The notes: generated by a model from the letters alone, not told the origin. Counted from the first letter of the stretch, positions 35,258 to 44,648 are shown. The stretch: DNA of 64,000 nucleotides from Desulfobacterales bacterium (GCA_016209225.1 JACQWO010000015.1:62001-126000); one strand, 5' to 3'. Numbers and translations: made by a program.

Positions 35258-36154
35258 ATGATGAAGGAACCAAAATACCTATTAGGGCCAATGCGCGTCC
35301 CTTTTCTCATCTTAACGCCAGCCTGCGTTTTATTGGGGTTTGGGACTGCCGTCTGGAGAACCCATGAGGTAAACATCCTTTACCTTGTCTTAGCCTTAAT
35401 TGGGGCTGTTTGTGCACATATCAGTGTCAATGCTCTTAATGAATACTTTGATTTCAGGAGTGGTTTAGACTTCAAAACAGAGCGAACTCCCTTCAGCGGT
35501 GGCAGCGGAACCCTGCCTGAAAAACCTGACATGGCACGTTCAGCTTTGAAGACAGGACTGATAACCTTTGCCATTACAGGCATGATTGGGTTATACTTCG
35601 TTTATATAAGGGGTTTATTGCTTTTACCATTAGGCATTCTTGGACTGATCATTATATTTACCTATACTATCTGGATTACCCGTTATCCAATTCTGTGCCT
35701 GATTGCCCCTGGGTTGGGTTTCGGGACGCTTATGGTAATGGGTACGGATTTTGTCCTTACAGGCCAATATTCATGGACAGCGTTTATTGCCTCGCTCGTG
35801 CCATTCTTTTTGGTAAGCGACCTCTTGCTTTTAAACCAATTCCCAGACGCTGAGGCAGATCAAAGCATAGGCAGGAAGCACTTCCCAGTTCTTGTTGGCA
35901 GGCAAAAGAGCAGCCTTATCTACGGTCTATTTCTCCTGTTAGCCTATATAACTATCATATTTGGTGTTCACCTTGGATACTTGCCCAAGATCAGTCTCAT
36001 AGGGCTTGCTACAATTGTCATAGCTGTGCCTGCCTTTGTTGGTGCATCCCGACATGCTGAAGACATAAAGAAGCTAACGCCTTATATGGGTTTGAATGTA
36101 ATCATAAACATAGCAACGCCCATACTGGTTGCAACAGGACTGTTTATTGGATAG
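35258..36154 (+). CDS. UbiA-family prenyltransferase
   Basis: About 298 residues, mostly hydrophobic with eight or so membrane segments. The first Asp-rich motif is NEYFDFRSGLD near 62 and the second DLLLLNQFPDAEAD near 187, matching MenA/UbiA enzymes that attach a polyprenyl chain to an aromatic ring. The ATG at 35258 is chosen because GGAGGT lies seven bases upstream; the ATG at 35243 overlaps that site. A menaquinone or other quinone role is plausible; no other quinone genes are adjacent. Confidence 0.85.
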   Translation: MMKEPKYLLGPMRVPFLILTPACVLLGFGTAVWRTHEVNILYLVLALIGAVCAHISVNALNEYFDFRSGLDFKTERTPFSGGSGTLPEKPDMARSALKTGLITFAITGMIGLYFVYIRGLLLLPLGILGLIIIFTYTIWITRYPILCLIAPGLGFGTLMVMGTDFVLTGQYSWTAFIASLVPFFLVSDLLLLNQFPDAEADQSIGRKHFPVLVGRQKSSLIYGLFLLLAYITIIFGVHLGYLPKISLIGLATIVIAVPAFVGASRHAEDIKKLTPYMGLNVIINIATPILVATGLFIG

Positions 36155-36183
36155 GCGTTTAGGGCATGTAGGACAGTCATCCC

Positions 36184-37035
36184 CTACTCTACCAACTCCC
36201 TGTATGCTTCAGCAATCCTTTTATAGACAGGGCCTGGGCTACCATCCCTTATCTTTTTATCGTTTACTTCAACGACCGGCATTACTTCCATTATAGAATT
36301 TGTTAAAAATACCTCATCTGATGTGAAGAGTTCTTCAGGGGTAATTCTTTTTTCAGCCACATTGAGTTGCAACTTAGGAATGATACCCAATACCGCCTCC
36401 CTTGTTACCCCGGGCAGAATATGGCTGGATACAGGGGGGGTAAAAATCCTCTCAGATTTTGCTATGAATATGTTGCTTGTGGCGCCCTCGGCCACCTCCC
36501 CCTCAGAATTCAACAGGATGGCTTCAAATACCCCTTTTATTCTCGCCTCTTCCTTTGCCAGGATGCTGTTAAGGTAGCTTAAGGATTTATGCTGAGACAA
36601 GGGAGAAAAGGAATTCTGTCTAATGCCTGATATTATCACCTTAACACCTTGAGTATAGTATTCTTGAGGATATGGGGAGATTTCCTTTGCCATTATTACT
36701 ATGGTAGGGTCATAGCTATCATTAAAAGTCAGAGTGCCGCGGTGGAGCCCCCTGGATAAAGTAAGCCTTATATAGGCATCGGATAGGCGGTTGAGTTTTA
36801 TCAATCTATCTATGGCCGATTTCAGTTCTTCTCTATCCTTCTTGAGAGGAATCCGTAACTTATAAAGGGAGTCGAATAATCGGGAGAGATGTTCGTCAAG
36901 CATAAAGACCCGGCCCGAATATGCCCTCATAGTCTCAAATAATCCATCTCCGTATAAAAATCCCCTATCGAATACAGATATCTTCGCTTCTTCCTTTGAC
37001 ACAAAATCCCCGTTTAGATATACGTAATTGTTCAC
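36184..37035 (-). CDS. pabC: Class IV aminotransferase/aminodeoxychorismate lyase
   Basis: 283 residues of the PLP fold-type IV family: VFDRGFLYGDGLFETMRAY near 22, the PLP Lys in SLSYLNSILAKEEA near 148-160, EGATSNIF near 182 and TPPVSSHILPGVTR near 197. Family members are branched-chain aminotransferases, D-amino-acid aminotransferases and PabC. Lying downstream of pabA and pabB on the same strand argues for PabC, which releases 4-aminobenzoate for folate synthesis. The specific assignment rests on context. Confidence 0.75.
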   Translation of the reverse strand: MNNYVYLNGDFVSKEEAKISVFDRGFLYGDGLFETMRAYSGRVFMLDEHLSRLFDSLYKLRIPLKKDREELKSAIDRLIKLNRLSDAYIRLTLSRGLHRGTLTFNDSYDPTIVIMAKEISPYPQEYYTQGVKVIISGIRQNSFSPLSQHKSLSYLNSILAKEEARIKGVFEAILLNSEGEVAEGATSNIFIAKSERIFTPPVSSHILPGVTREAVLGIIPKLQLNVAEKRITPEELFTSDEVFLTNSIMEVMPVVEVNDKKIRDGSPGPVYKRIAEAYRELVE

Positions 37036-37063
37036 AATATCAACTCTCCATTAATCGCGTGGA

Positions 37064-37200
37064 TTCTGAAAAATGAAAAATTTCCTTTGGAGCGAACATT
37101 AGCAGGATTATTAAATCGTTTACAGTTCGCAGTTAACCGTGAACCGTGAACAGTTTTTAAAACCTGCTCCAGGTAGCGGAAAAGGGAATTTTTCAGGATG
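37064..37200. repeat. Dispersed repeat R2 between pabC and pabB
   Basis: The left arm starts TTCTGAAAAATGAAAAATTT and continues through GGAGCGAACATTAGCAGGATT; the right arm reads AACCTGCTCCAGGTAGCGG then GGGAATTTTTCAGGATG, the imperfect reverse complement. A GTTAACCGTGAACCGTGAAC stretch occupies the middle. Related copies are at 43281-43482 and 51264-51389. It separates pabC from pabB by 167 bases. Confidence 0.75.
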
Positions 37201-37202
37201 AG

Positions 37203-38642
37203 CTAAGTAGTCAAAGCTTCAATCAATGCCTTTGCCTTGTCAAGGGTCTCATCATATTCCCCTTCCAGGGTAGAATCAGCCACTACCCCCCCGCCCACCT
37301 GGAAATAGACGTCATCCCCCTTTATCAGAAAGGTACGAATAGCGATATTCAGGTCTATATGATTATTAAAACCCAAATATCCGATAGACCCTGTATATAC
37401 GCTTCTGGCAGTAGGCTCCAGCTCATCTATGATCTCCATTGCCCGAATCTTTGGAGCGCCTGTTATAGACCCCCCGGGGAAACATGCCTTTAACAGGTCT
37501 ATGCAATTGTATCTGGGGAGCAACCTTCCTTCTACCGTTGAAACCAGGTGAAAAACCGTAGCATAGGTTTCCGCAATAGCATGCTCCGTTACTTTGACTG
37601 AGCCATAGTCACATACCCGTCCCAGGTCATTCCGTTCCAGATCCACAATCATATTGAGCTCTGCCCTGTCCTTCTTGCTTGCCAGGAGCTCTTCTTTTAA
37701 CCTTCTATCCTCATCATCATCTTTTCCCCTTGGTCGGGTCCCTTTTATGGGTCTTGTCTGTACCCTATCCCCTTCCACTTTTAGAAATCTCTCTGGTGAA
37801 GAGCTGACTATTGTGACATCATCGAAGTTCAGGTAACAGGCGAAGGGGGCAGGATTGATATTACGGAGTTTCTTATACAATTGATAATGCCCCATGGGAA
37901 GCTTTGCATGAAACCTCTGAGACAGGTTCACCTGGTATATATCCCCGGCAAAGATATACTCTTTGGCCTTTTCTATAGCCTTTAAATAGTCTTCTCTCGT
38001 GAAGTTTGATTCAAGGGCTGCTTTGGGTCTTGTTGCATTGATAGGGTCTAATTGTTGTATTCCAGGGTTATTCAGCAGGGTGAGTATCTCCTCTTCTGAT
38101 TCTCTTACATGGTCTTCAGTCGTTTTTATGGATCGAGAGCCCTCTGTCCCGTCAAAATCAGTTACAGAGAGATACCATCTGTTCTCCTGATGGTCATAGG
38201 TTATAACCCTGTCATAGAAACAGAAATAACAATCGGGAAGACCCAGATCATCAACCACGGTTTTTGGTAACCTTTCAACAAAATGGCAGAGGTCATACGC
38301 AAAATAGCCAACCCCTCCACCGATGAAGGGGGAAATAGTCAGATCGGATTGAATCTTATAATGCCTGATGATGCTGTCAATGACATGGAAGGGATTGCCT
38401 ATCCGTATGTACACATCGCCCCCAATAGTAATCTCAATCCTGTTACCTTTGCTTTTTAGTATTAAAAAAGGGGCATACCCCATAAACGAATACCTCCCCA
38501 GTTTATACCTGTCCATGCCGCTGTCCAGAAAGAAACTGAAAGGCTTCGAGTGAATCCTGTCAAAAACAGATTCAGGTGGAGAAGAGATACGAAGCTCTCT
38601 TACTACAGGCTTTCCAATCTTGACACCATTTAAAAAGTCCAC
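37203..38642 (-). CDS. pabB: Aminodeoxychorismate synthase component I (PabB-like)
   Basis: 479 residues of the chorismate-binding family: an N-terminal anthranilate-synthase-I-like region followed by the chorismate domain with GDIYQVNLSQRF near 232, RPIKGTRPRG near 295, LKACFPGGSITGAPK near 392 and TGSIGYLG near 427. PGGSITGAPK is the PabB form of the motif, where TrpE has PAGTVSGAPK. It aminates chorismate using ammonia from the glutaminase encoded just upstream. A TrpE role is less likely, as no other trp genes are near. Confidence 0.85.
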   Translation of the reverse strand: MDFLNGVKIGKPVVRELRISSPPESVFDRIHSKPFSFFLDSGMDRYKLGRYSFMGYAPFLILKSKGNRIEITIGGDVYIRIGNPFHVIDSIIRHYKIQSDLTISPFIGGGVGYFAYDLCHFVERLPKTVVDDLGLPDCYFCFYDRVITYDHQENRWYLSVTDFDGTEGSRSIKTTEDHVRESEEEILTLLNNPGIQQLDPINATRPKAALESNFTREDYLKAIEKAKEYIFAGDIYQVNLSQRFHAKLPMGHYQLYKKLRNINPAPFACYLNFDDVTIVSSSPERFLKVEGDRVQTRPIKGTRPRGKDDDEDRRLKEELLASKKDRAELNMIVDLERNDLGRVCDYGSVKVTEHAIAETYATVFHLVSTVEGRLLPRYNCIDLLKACFPGGSITGAPKIRAMEIIDELEPTARSVYTGSIGYLGFNNHIDLNIAIRTFLIKGDDVYFQVGGGVVADSTLEGEYDETLDKAKALIEALTT

Positions 38643-38651
38643 AGTACATCC

Positions 38652-39218
38652 CTAAAGGTCTATAAAGTTCTTGACAATCTTTTTTCCCTCACCGGTAAGA
38701 AACGACTCCGGATGGAACTGCACCCCTTCAATGATATATTCCCTGTGCCTTGTGCCCATTATGATGTCATCTTCTGTCCTTGCCGTGATCTCAAGACAGG
38801 GGGGGAATCCATCGTTTGATACAACCAGAGAATGATACCTGGCGGCTTCAAAGGGGTTTCCTACACCTTTATAGATACCCTTCCCATCATGATAGATCAT
38901 AGAGGTCTTGCCGTGCATAACGACATCGGCCCTTGTGATCTTCCCTCCAAAGACCTCTCCTATGCATTGATGGCCCAGACAAACGCCAAGTATCCATTTC
39001 TTCTCTCCAAAATGCCTGATGACGTCTTTTGATATGCCGGCATCATCCGGGGTGCCTGGGCCTGGGGAGATAACTATCTTATCCGGGTTTATATCTTCTA
39101 TCCCTTCCAAGGTTATCTTATCGTTTCTTATTACCTTGAGCCTTACCCCCAACTCCCCGAAGTACTGAACCAGATTATAGGTGAAGGAATCGTAATTGTC
39201 GATCATCAGTATAAGCAT
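38652..39218 (-). CDS. pabA: Glutamine amidotransferase component II (PabA/TrpG)
   Basis: 188 residues of class I glutaminase: the opening DNYDSFTYNLVQY, SPGPGTP near 52, the nucleophile in GVCLGHQCIGE near 79, and the His-Glu pair in GVQFHPES near 166. It supplies ammonia to component I, whose gene begins nine bases after its stop. PabA and TrpG are not separable by sequence alone; the neighbours favour PabA. Confidence 0.87.
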   Translation of the reverse strand: MLILMIDNYDSFTYNLVQYFGELGVRLKVIRNDKITLEGIEDINPDKIVISPGPGTPDDAGISKDVIRHFGEKKWILGVCLGHQCIGEVFGGKITRADVVMHGKTSMIYHDGKGIYKGVGNPFEAARYHSLVVSNDGFPPCLEITARTEDDIIMGTRHREYIIEGVQFHPESFLTGEGKKIVKNFIDL

Positions 39219-39365
39219 CTATTTTTCCGCCAGTACTCAACTATACCATTTCTTCTTAAGTTTTTCAATAAATATTCAGCCCCCTTCCTTTCTCTTCCAT
39301 TGATATTCCCTGTCTTTCCCCATTACTCTGCTATAGTAATTTGAAATCCTTCTCACATTTTGTAT

Positions 39366-39394
39366 TTGACAAACCATATGGAAGATGTTAATAA
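39366..39394 (+). promoter_or_regulatory. Sigma70-like promoter for tRNA-Arg
   Basis: TTGACA (39366-39371), 17 bases, TAATAA (39389-39394). The tRNA begins about 70 bases after the expected start site; a copy of the GAGACCTTTGCACAACC repeat lies in between. The rest of the 250-base gap before the tRNA shows no gene. Confidence 0.5.
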
Positions 39395-39415
39395 AACATC
39401 CTCGCAAGTCATATC

Positions 39416-39452
39416 TCTCTCAAAGCTCTCGGCAGGTTGTGCAAAGGTCTCA
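39416..39452 (-). repeat. GAGACCTTTGCACAACC repeat, copy before tRNA
   Basis: On the minus strand this reads GAGACCTTTGCACAACCTGC followed by CGAGAGCTTTGAGAGA. It is nearly identical to 51264-51300 and 53150-53182, which are on the plus strand. It lies between the tRNA promoter and the tRNA. Confidence 0.8.
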
Positions 39453-39468
39453 AGGATTAAAAGATCGA

Positions 39469-39542
39469 GCCCCCGTAGCTCAGGTGGATAGAGCAAGGGA
39501 TTCCTAATCCCTGTGCCACAGGTTCGAGTCCTGTCGGGGGCA
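39469..39542 (+). tRNA. tRNA-Arg (anticodon CCU)
   Basis: A 74-nt cloverleaf. The acceptor GCCCCCG pairs with CGGGGGC, the D-stem is GCTC/GAGC, the anticodon stem AGGGA/TCCCT encloses loop TTCCTAA (anticodon CCT), and the T-arm is ACAGG-TTCGAGT-CCTGT. Discriminator base is A; CCA is not encoded. CTTTTTTA follows and may terminate transcription. It reads AGG codons. Confidence 0.95.
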
Positions 39543-39854
39543 CTTTTTTATAACCTCCTCCAATTTTTCAATACTTACTCCCTTTGCCCACATTTTACAT
39601 TATCCAGAATATTCCCTAAAATTCCCCTATGCCTGTCTTCAATAAGTGAGTTACAAAACACCCCTTCTTTCTTATCGAGTAATGTTTCTTGCGAATCACT
39701 TCACGGACTTGATCGAGGAGCTTGATACAACCTGCTGACTTTCATTATTTATCAGGTTCAATATCCCTTGACTAAATGCTTATGGGGTTGTATCTTAAGG
39801 TATTGATAAACGGTTCGAAATCTCGATGCTTATCACGAGGAATCAGGGGACAGA
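39543..39854. other. 312-base gap without recognised gene
   Basis: No frame with coding character and no clear hairpin terminator beyond the T-run after the tRNA. A 9-bp inverted pair GATACAACC (near 39723) and GGTTGTATC (near 39785) is the only structure noticed. I see no attachment-site duplication of the tRNA 3' end. Confidence 0.5.
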
Positions 39855-42740
39855 ATGAAACTAAACGAAAATCAGCTGAAGGCAGTTACCCATGTGAACG
39901 GCCCACTCTTGATTATTGCCGGAGCAGGTACGGGTAAGACCAGTGTAATTGCCCATCGGATAGCCAATTTGATTCAAAACGAAGGCGTAAATCCAGCGAA
40001 TATCCTAGCCCTGACCTTTTCCAATAAAGCGGCTGAGGAGATGAGAAACAGGGTTGAGGAACTTCTCGCATCAAGTCATGACGATATATGGATCAGCACC
40101 TTCCATTCCTTCTGTGCAGAGGTCTTAAGGGAAAATGCCCTGGAATTCGGTTTAAGTCCTTTTTTCAAACTCATCACCGAGGCAGAGCAGCTATCTATAA
40201 TGGTTACAAATATCAATAGGCTGGATTTGAAGTATTATGAAATCAAAGGAACCCCTCACGGCTTTATGAAACAGATGCTGGACATTATCTCCCGCGCCAA
40301 AGATGAGATGATAACGGCAGATGATTATACCCGGTTTGCCAAAAGATTAGCCCGTTCAGATGGAAAAAAGGAATTGAATACACTGAAGATCAGTGAAGTG
40401 GCCGGTGTTTATTCTATCTATCAAAAACTCCTCCTGGAGCACGACTTTGTGGATTTTGGCGACCTCATCCTGTATACCCTTCAGGGTTTTAAGGAAAAAC
40501 CCCATCTCCTTCTTCAATATCAGCAGAGATTTAAGTATCTACTGGTGGATGAATTTCAGGATACCAATTTTGCCCAGGGTCAGTTGTTGGATATCCTGTC
40601 AGCATCCCACAGGAACATCTGTGTGGTGGGCGACGATGACCAGAGTATTTACAGATTCCGGGGGGCCTCCATAAAGAACATCCTGGATTTTGAAACAAGG
40701 TACCCCGATGCCAGGATTGTAACCCTGGATGAGAATTACAGATCGCCCCAGGAGATACTGGATGCATCCCATGCCCTGATAGCCCATAACCGTTCCAGAC
40801 TGGATAAAAGATTAAAGGCTGCTGCTGACAAGAACCTGCACAATACCAATCCTATCACGCACCTTTCCTTTAGCAATGATAAGGAACAGGCAGATTATCT
40901 CGTATCGGAGATCCAAAACCTTTTAGCGCAGGATAAAACCCTCGGTCTCTCTGACATAGCGGTCCTTATGAGAAGCATCAAGACCCAATCAAAACCTGTC
41001 ATTGCTGCTCTGGAAAGGGCAGGAATCCCCTATAACCTCATTGGCGGTTCAGGGTTCTTTGAAAGAAAAGAGATAAGGGATATCCTCTCCTGGATGAAGG
41101 CCACAGATAACCCCTTTGACACAGAAAACCTTATAAGGGCTATACATACCTCGCCATTCAAGATAGCCCCCATCCATGTATGCCGTATATCAAATTGGGC
41201 AAGAAGCAATTCGGACATAAACCTCTATGATGCATTAAAGGATGTGGATTCTGTTGCAAATCTGGAGAATGGAGTAACCGAAGAAGTTCACTCCTTTCAA
41301 CGCTTGCTTCAGGAATTGATAGATCAAAAAGAGGATTTGACAGCAGGGGAAATGGTCAGGCAGATAATCGATAAGATTGGGTACAGGGAGGGACTGCTAC
41401 AGACAGGTACCAGGGAATATATGACCGGTTTGATCAATCTCCAAAAGCTGGAAAGAATGGCAGAGGACTACTCTTCTATTGAGGGTTATCCTAACCTGAG
41501 GTCTTTTCTCAGATACCTGACCTATATCATGCTTTCAAGTGAAAAGCCTCCCGATCTCCCTCTATTCGATGCAGTCAACGTGATGACCATTCACCAGGCC
41601 AAGGGTCTTGAGTTCAGGGTTGTGTTTGTGACGGATCTTGCCCAGTCCAGATTCCCCGGCAGAAGACGTTCCTTATCTATAGACCTTCCCGATGAACTTC
41701 TTAAAGAAGAGCTGCCTGACGCTTCATCCAGAGAACTCCATCTGAATGAAGAGAGACGCCTGTTTTATGTTGGAATGACCAGGGCTAAGGAGAAGCTTCG
41801 CCTCTTTCACGTAGAAAGGTATAAAGAAGATCAAAAGGAAAGCAAGCCCTCCCAGTTTCTGGGAGAGGCAATGGGAAAAAACGCTGAAACAGAGCATGTA
41901 TTGAATAAGGATGATAAATTGGGGGGCAGGTTTCCGGACAAAGAGGATAAGGGTAAAAAAAAGCCCGTCCCCAAAGACCAGGAGTCTTATCTGGAGTTCC
42001 TGCCCATAACAGATGGGGGTCTGGATATTACCTTCTCTGCCCTGGATACCTACGACAAATGTCCTCTAAAGTTTAAGTATTCATTTATTTACAAAATCCC
42101 TCGGAAATCTACCATCAATATGAGGGTTGGCAGTCTATTGCATAGGGTTTTAGAGCACTTTCATAAAAACTATACCAGAAAAGAGGCTTCTGTGGAAGAT
42201 ATCTTGAGATTGTTTGAAGACGCATGGAAGATGGCCCGGCTGCCTGATTCGATTCAATGGAAACAATTCAAGGAAAAGGCAACAACAGGGTTAACCGACT
42301 ATTTTGATGACTTTAAGCTGGACAACAATAAACCAGAGTATTTTGAAAGGCCATTTACCTTGAAGGTGGGAAAACACAGGGTTAAAGGCCGGGTGGACAG
42401 GATAGATATTACAGAAACAGGTGATTATGAATTGATAGACTATAAAACCGGCAGGACATGGACACAAAGGGAGGTGGACAGAGACCTCCAGCTTTCTGTT
42501 TACAGTCTTGGGGCAATCGAGGCATGGAACATTAAACCGGAAAAGGCAAGTTACTGCTTTTTGATTGAGAATAAGAGGGTTTCTGTCAGCCACAGGGATG
42601 AGCAGTTAGATGAGGCCAGGGAAAAGATATTGGAGTTGGCTGATGGTATCCTGGCTGAAAATTTTGAGCCTAAACCGGATTATCAAAACTGTAGATACTG
42701 CGATTACCAGATTCTCTGCGGAGTGGGAGAGATGGCGTAG
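39855..42740 (+). CDS. UvrD/Rep-type helicase fused to PD-(D/E)XK nuclease
   Basis: 961 residues. The N-terminal SF1A helicase has Walker A GAGTGKTS near 22, LLVDEFQDTN near 230, the VVGDDDQSIYRFRGA motif near 257, TIHQAKGLEF near 578 and YVGMTRAKEKL near 635. The C-terminal 240 residues resemble the RecB/AddB-like nuclease: YELIDYKTG near 857 supplies nuclease residues. CPLKFKY near 735 with CRYCDYQILC near 947 gives four Cys fitting the AddB-type iron-sulfur latch. One chain thus has helicase and nuclease for DNA end processing. No Chi or AddA partner gene is adjacent. Confidence 0.88.
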   Translation: MKLNENQLKAVTHVNGPLLIIAGAGTGKTSVIAHRIANLIQNEGVNPANILALTFSNKAAEEMRNRVEELLASSHDDIWISTFHSFCAEVLRENALEFGLSPFFKLITEAEQLSIMVTNINRLDLKYYEIKGTPHGFMKQMLDIISRAKDEMITADDYTRFAKRLARSDGKKELNTLKISEVAGVYSIYQKLLLEHDFVDFGDLILYTLQGFKEKPHLLLQYQQRFKYLLVDEFQDTNFAQGQLLDILSASHRNICVVGDDDQSIYRFRGASIKNILDFETRYPDARIVTLDENYRSPQEILDASHALIAHNRSRLDKRLKAAADKNLHNTNPITHLSFSNDKEQADYLVSEIQNLLAQDKTLGLSDIAVLMRSIKTQSKPVIAALERAGIPYNLIGGSGFFERKEIRDILSWMKATDNPFDTENLIRAIHTSPFKIAPIHVCRISNWARSNSDINLYDALKDVDSVANLENGVTEEVHSFQRLLQELIDQKEDLTAGEMVRQIIDKIGYREGLLQTGTREYMTGLINLQKLERMAEDYSSIEGYPNLRSFLRYLTYIMLSSEKPPDLPLFDAVNVMTIHQAKGLEFRVVFVTDLAQSRFPGRRRSLSIDLPDELLKEELPDASSRELHLNEERRLFYVGMTRAKEKLRLFHVERYKEDQKESKPSQFLGEAMGKNAETEHVLNKDDKLGGRFPDKEDKGKKKPVPKDQESYLEFLPITDGGLDITFSALDTYDKCPLKFKYSFIYKIPRKSTINMRVGSLLHRVLEHFHKNYTRKEASVEDILRLFEDAWKMARLPDSIQWKQFKEKATTGLTDYFDDFKLDNNKPEYFERPFTLKVGKHRVKGRVDRIDITETGDYELIDYKTGRTWTQREVDRDLQLSVYSLGAIEAWNIKPEKASYCFLIENKRVSVSHRDEQLDEAREKILELADGILAENFEPKPDYQNCRYCDYQILCGVGEMA

Positions 42741-42759
42741 AAACGCAAAAGGAGGTAAG

Positions 42760-43272
42760 ATGATTGTAGAGTTTAATGGGAAGAAACCCCAGATAGACAA
42801 CAGTTCTTTTATTGCCCCAAACTCCACCTTAATTGGAGACATCGTTATTTCTGAAAACACATTGATACTCTATGGGGCTATTTGCAGGGCCGATTTTAAT
42901 CGCATCTTTATAGGCCCTGGCTCATGCGTACAGGAAAACGTTGTCTTAAATCCTATGCCGGATGAAGCGATAATAATAAAGGGGGAATCTATCATAGGAT
43001 ATGGTTGTATAATACATGGGGGAACAATTGAGAAAAACTCCTTTATAGGAGCAGGGTCAATAATCCTCCATGGCGTGGTTATAGGGACTGAATCTATTGT
43101 TGCAGCAGGGTCTATGATAACTGCCGGGACCAAAGTTCCTCCTCGCTCTCTGGTTATGGGGATACCTGGTAAAGTCGTCAGAAAGCTGGAAAACTCTGAC
43201 GTTGCATGGATAAAGAACGGGGTCAATGGTTATCAAAAACTGTTGCCTGAGTACAAAAAGATCAATAGATGA
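42760..43272 (+). CDS. Gamma-carbonic-anhydrase-like hexapeptide protein
   Basis: 170 residues from ATG 42760, which has GGAGGT a few bases upstream; longer in-frame extension to 42610 overlaps the helicase gene and is rejected. Left-handed beta-helix hexapeptide repeats run through the protein (IGDIVISENT, IGYGCIIHGG, IGAGSIILHG). In true gamma-class enzymes three His bind zinc; here the first reads VVLNP, the usual GH pair reads GY, and only the HGG His is obvious. Carbonic anhydrase activity is therefore doubtful. It follows the helicase by 19 bases. Confidence 0.82.
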   Translation: MIVEFNGKKPQIDNSSFIAPNSTLIGDIVISENTLILYGAICRADFNRIFIGPGSCVQENVVLNPMPDEAIIIKGESIIGYGCIIHGGTIEKNSFIGAGSIILHGVVIGTESIVAAGSMITAGTKVPPRSLVMGIPGKVVRKLENSDVAWIKNGVNGYQKLLPEYKKINR

Positions 43273-43280
43273 GCATAATT

Positions 43281-43482
43281 AGTTCACACTGAAAAATTTC
43301 CTTTGGAGCGAACATCAGCAGGATTTTTGGGGTGCCCATCTTGACAAAGCGGAAAATAAGCATTTTCAGGTGGTTGAACCCGAAGGGCAAGTTTCTGAAA
43401 ATGCCTGAAGTGAGTCATAGATGGGTCAAAAAACCCGCTCCAGAGAGCGGAAAAGGGAATTTTTCATTTTTCAGGATGAACT
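43281..43482. repeat. Dispersed repeat R2, long copy
   Basis: A 202-bp element bounded by AGTTCACACTGAAAAATTTC and the reverse-complement-like end TTTTTCATTTTTCAGGATGA followed by ACT. Inside are GGAGCGAACATCAGCAGG with CCCGCTCCAGAGAGCGG, and a hairpin around CATTTTCAGGTGG / CTGAAAATGCCTG containing GAACCCGAAGGGC. It fills the gap between the hexapeptide protein and the YhcG-like gene. Confidence 0.8.
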
Positions 43483-43502
43483 ATTTAATTAAAGGATCAT
43501 AA

Positions 43503-44648
43503 ATGACAAATAAAGACTCAAATAGGTTACCCAACAAACAAAAGCCCAGCTACCCTAATTTGGTCGAAGCCATAGGCGGGTTAATCCATTCGGCTCGTTC
43601 CCGGGCCGTTCAAACCATTAACACGGAGATGGTGAATCTTTACTGGGAGATTGGTCAGCATATTGTTGAGTATGAGCAAGGGGGCAGTGATCGAGCAAGG
43701 TATGGAGAAAAACTCCTGGAACACCTATCCGAGGATTTAACCAAGCAGTTTGGTAAGGGTTTTTCTCTCCGCAATATAAGGAATTTTCGTTTACTATATC
43801 AAGCCTTTCCAATTCGGCAGGCAGTGCCTGCCGAATCTTCCCATGATAAAAAGAGCACATCACAGGCTCTTGAATTAAAAACCATTGATAAACGGCAATC
43901 AGTGGTTGCCGAATCCGACCCTAATATTAATTTGAAGGCATTACCTGCAAATCTATCCTGGACGCATCTCCTTCTCATACTTTGGGTCAAAGAACCTCTT
44001 GCCAGACGATTTTACATCAAACAATGCCAGTTGGAACAATGGTCAACAAGAGAACTGGAACGGCAGATTAATTCGATGCTTTTTGAAAGGATTGCTTTAT
44101 CCAAAGACAAAAAAGGTGTACTCGAAATGGCAGAAAAAGGACAGCAGGTATCAAAACCGGAAGACCTGCTGAAAGATCCTTATGTATTCGAGTTCCTAAA
44201 TTTGCCTGAAGATTACAGGCTTTCCGAGACCGATCTGGAGCAGAGACTAATTGATCATCTTCAACATTTTCTCTTAGAATTAGGCAGAGGATTTTGTTTT
44301 GTCGCCAGACAGAAGCGGATTACCGTGGGGACAGACCATTTCTACATTGATCTGGTGTTCTACCACCGTATCTTAAAATGCTACGTTCTAATTGATCTTA
44401 AGATGGAGGCTTTCAAACCAGCCGATGCAGGACAGATGAACTTTTACATAAATTACATGAAGGAAAATCAGAGCGAACCGGATGATAATCCACCCATTGG
44501 GATTCTTCTTTGCCTGGACCGCAATGAGTTATATGTAAAGTATGCTACCGCGGGAATGGACAATCTCATTCTTGCCGGGCGTTTTAAGCTGGCACTTCCG
44601 TCGGCAGAATTACTCAAAAAAGAGGTGCAGAAAGTTTTAGAGGGATAA
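43503..44648 (+). CDS. YhcG-like PD-(D/E)XK nuclease (DUF1016)
   Basis: 381 residues. The N-terminal DUF1016_N region has VNLYWEIGQHI near 40 and GKGFSLRNIRNFRLLY near 83. A Gln- and Ser-rich linker leads to a C-terminal nuclease-like domain with FYIDLVFYHRILKCYVLIDLK near 279, where Asp and LxK spacing fit the PD-(D/E)XK core. Such proteins accompany restriction-modification or anti-phage loci. It lies 154 bases before the large restriction-methyltransferase gene, same direction, supporting a defence role (inference). Confidence 0.85.
   Translation: MTNKDSNRLPNKQKPSYPNLVEAIGGLIHSARSRAVQTINTEMVNLYWEIGQHIVEYEQGGSDRARYGEKLLEHLSEDLTKQFGKGFSLRNIRNFRLLYQAFPIRQAVPAESSHDKKSTSQALELKTIDKRQSVVAESDPNINLKALPANLSWTHLLLILWVKEPLARRFYIKQCQLEQWSTRELERQINSMLFERIALSKDKKGVLEMAEKGQQVSKPEDLLKDPYVFEFLNLPEDYRLSETDLEQRLIDHLQHFLLELGRGFCFVARQKRITVGTDHFYIDLVFYHRILKCYVLIDLKMEAFKPADAGQMNFYINYMKENQSEPDDNPPIGILLCLDRNELYVKYATAGMDNLILAGRFKLALPSAELLKKEVQKVLEG

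Noticed and set aside
39513..39725. Open frame overlapping the tRNA 3' end
   Set aside because: It starts inside tRNA-Arg, has no ribosome site and resembles no protein.
42610..42759. N-terminal extension of the hexapeptide protein
   Set aside because: It overlaps the helicase end in another frame; GGAGGT before 42760 marks the real start.
39469..43272. Integrated element using tRNA-Arg as attachment site
   Set aside because: No integrase adjoins the tRNA and no repeat of its 3' end was noticed downstream; the XerD-like recombinase at 60 kb looks like a housekeeping one.
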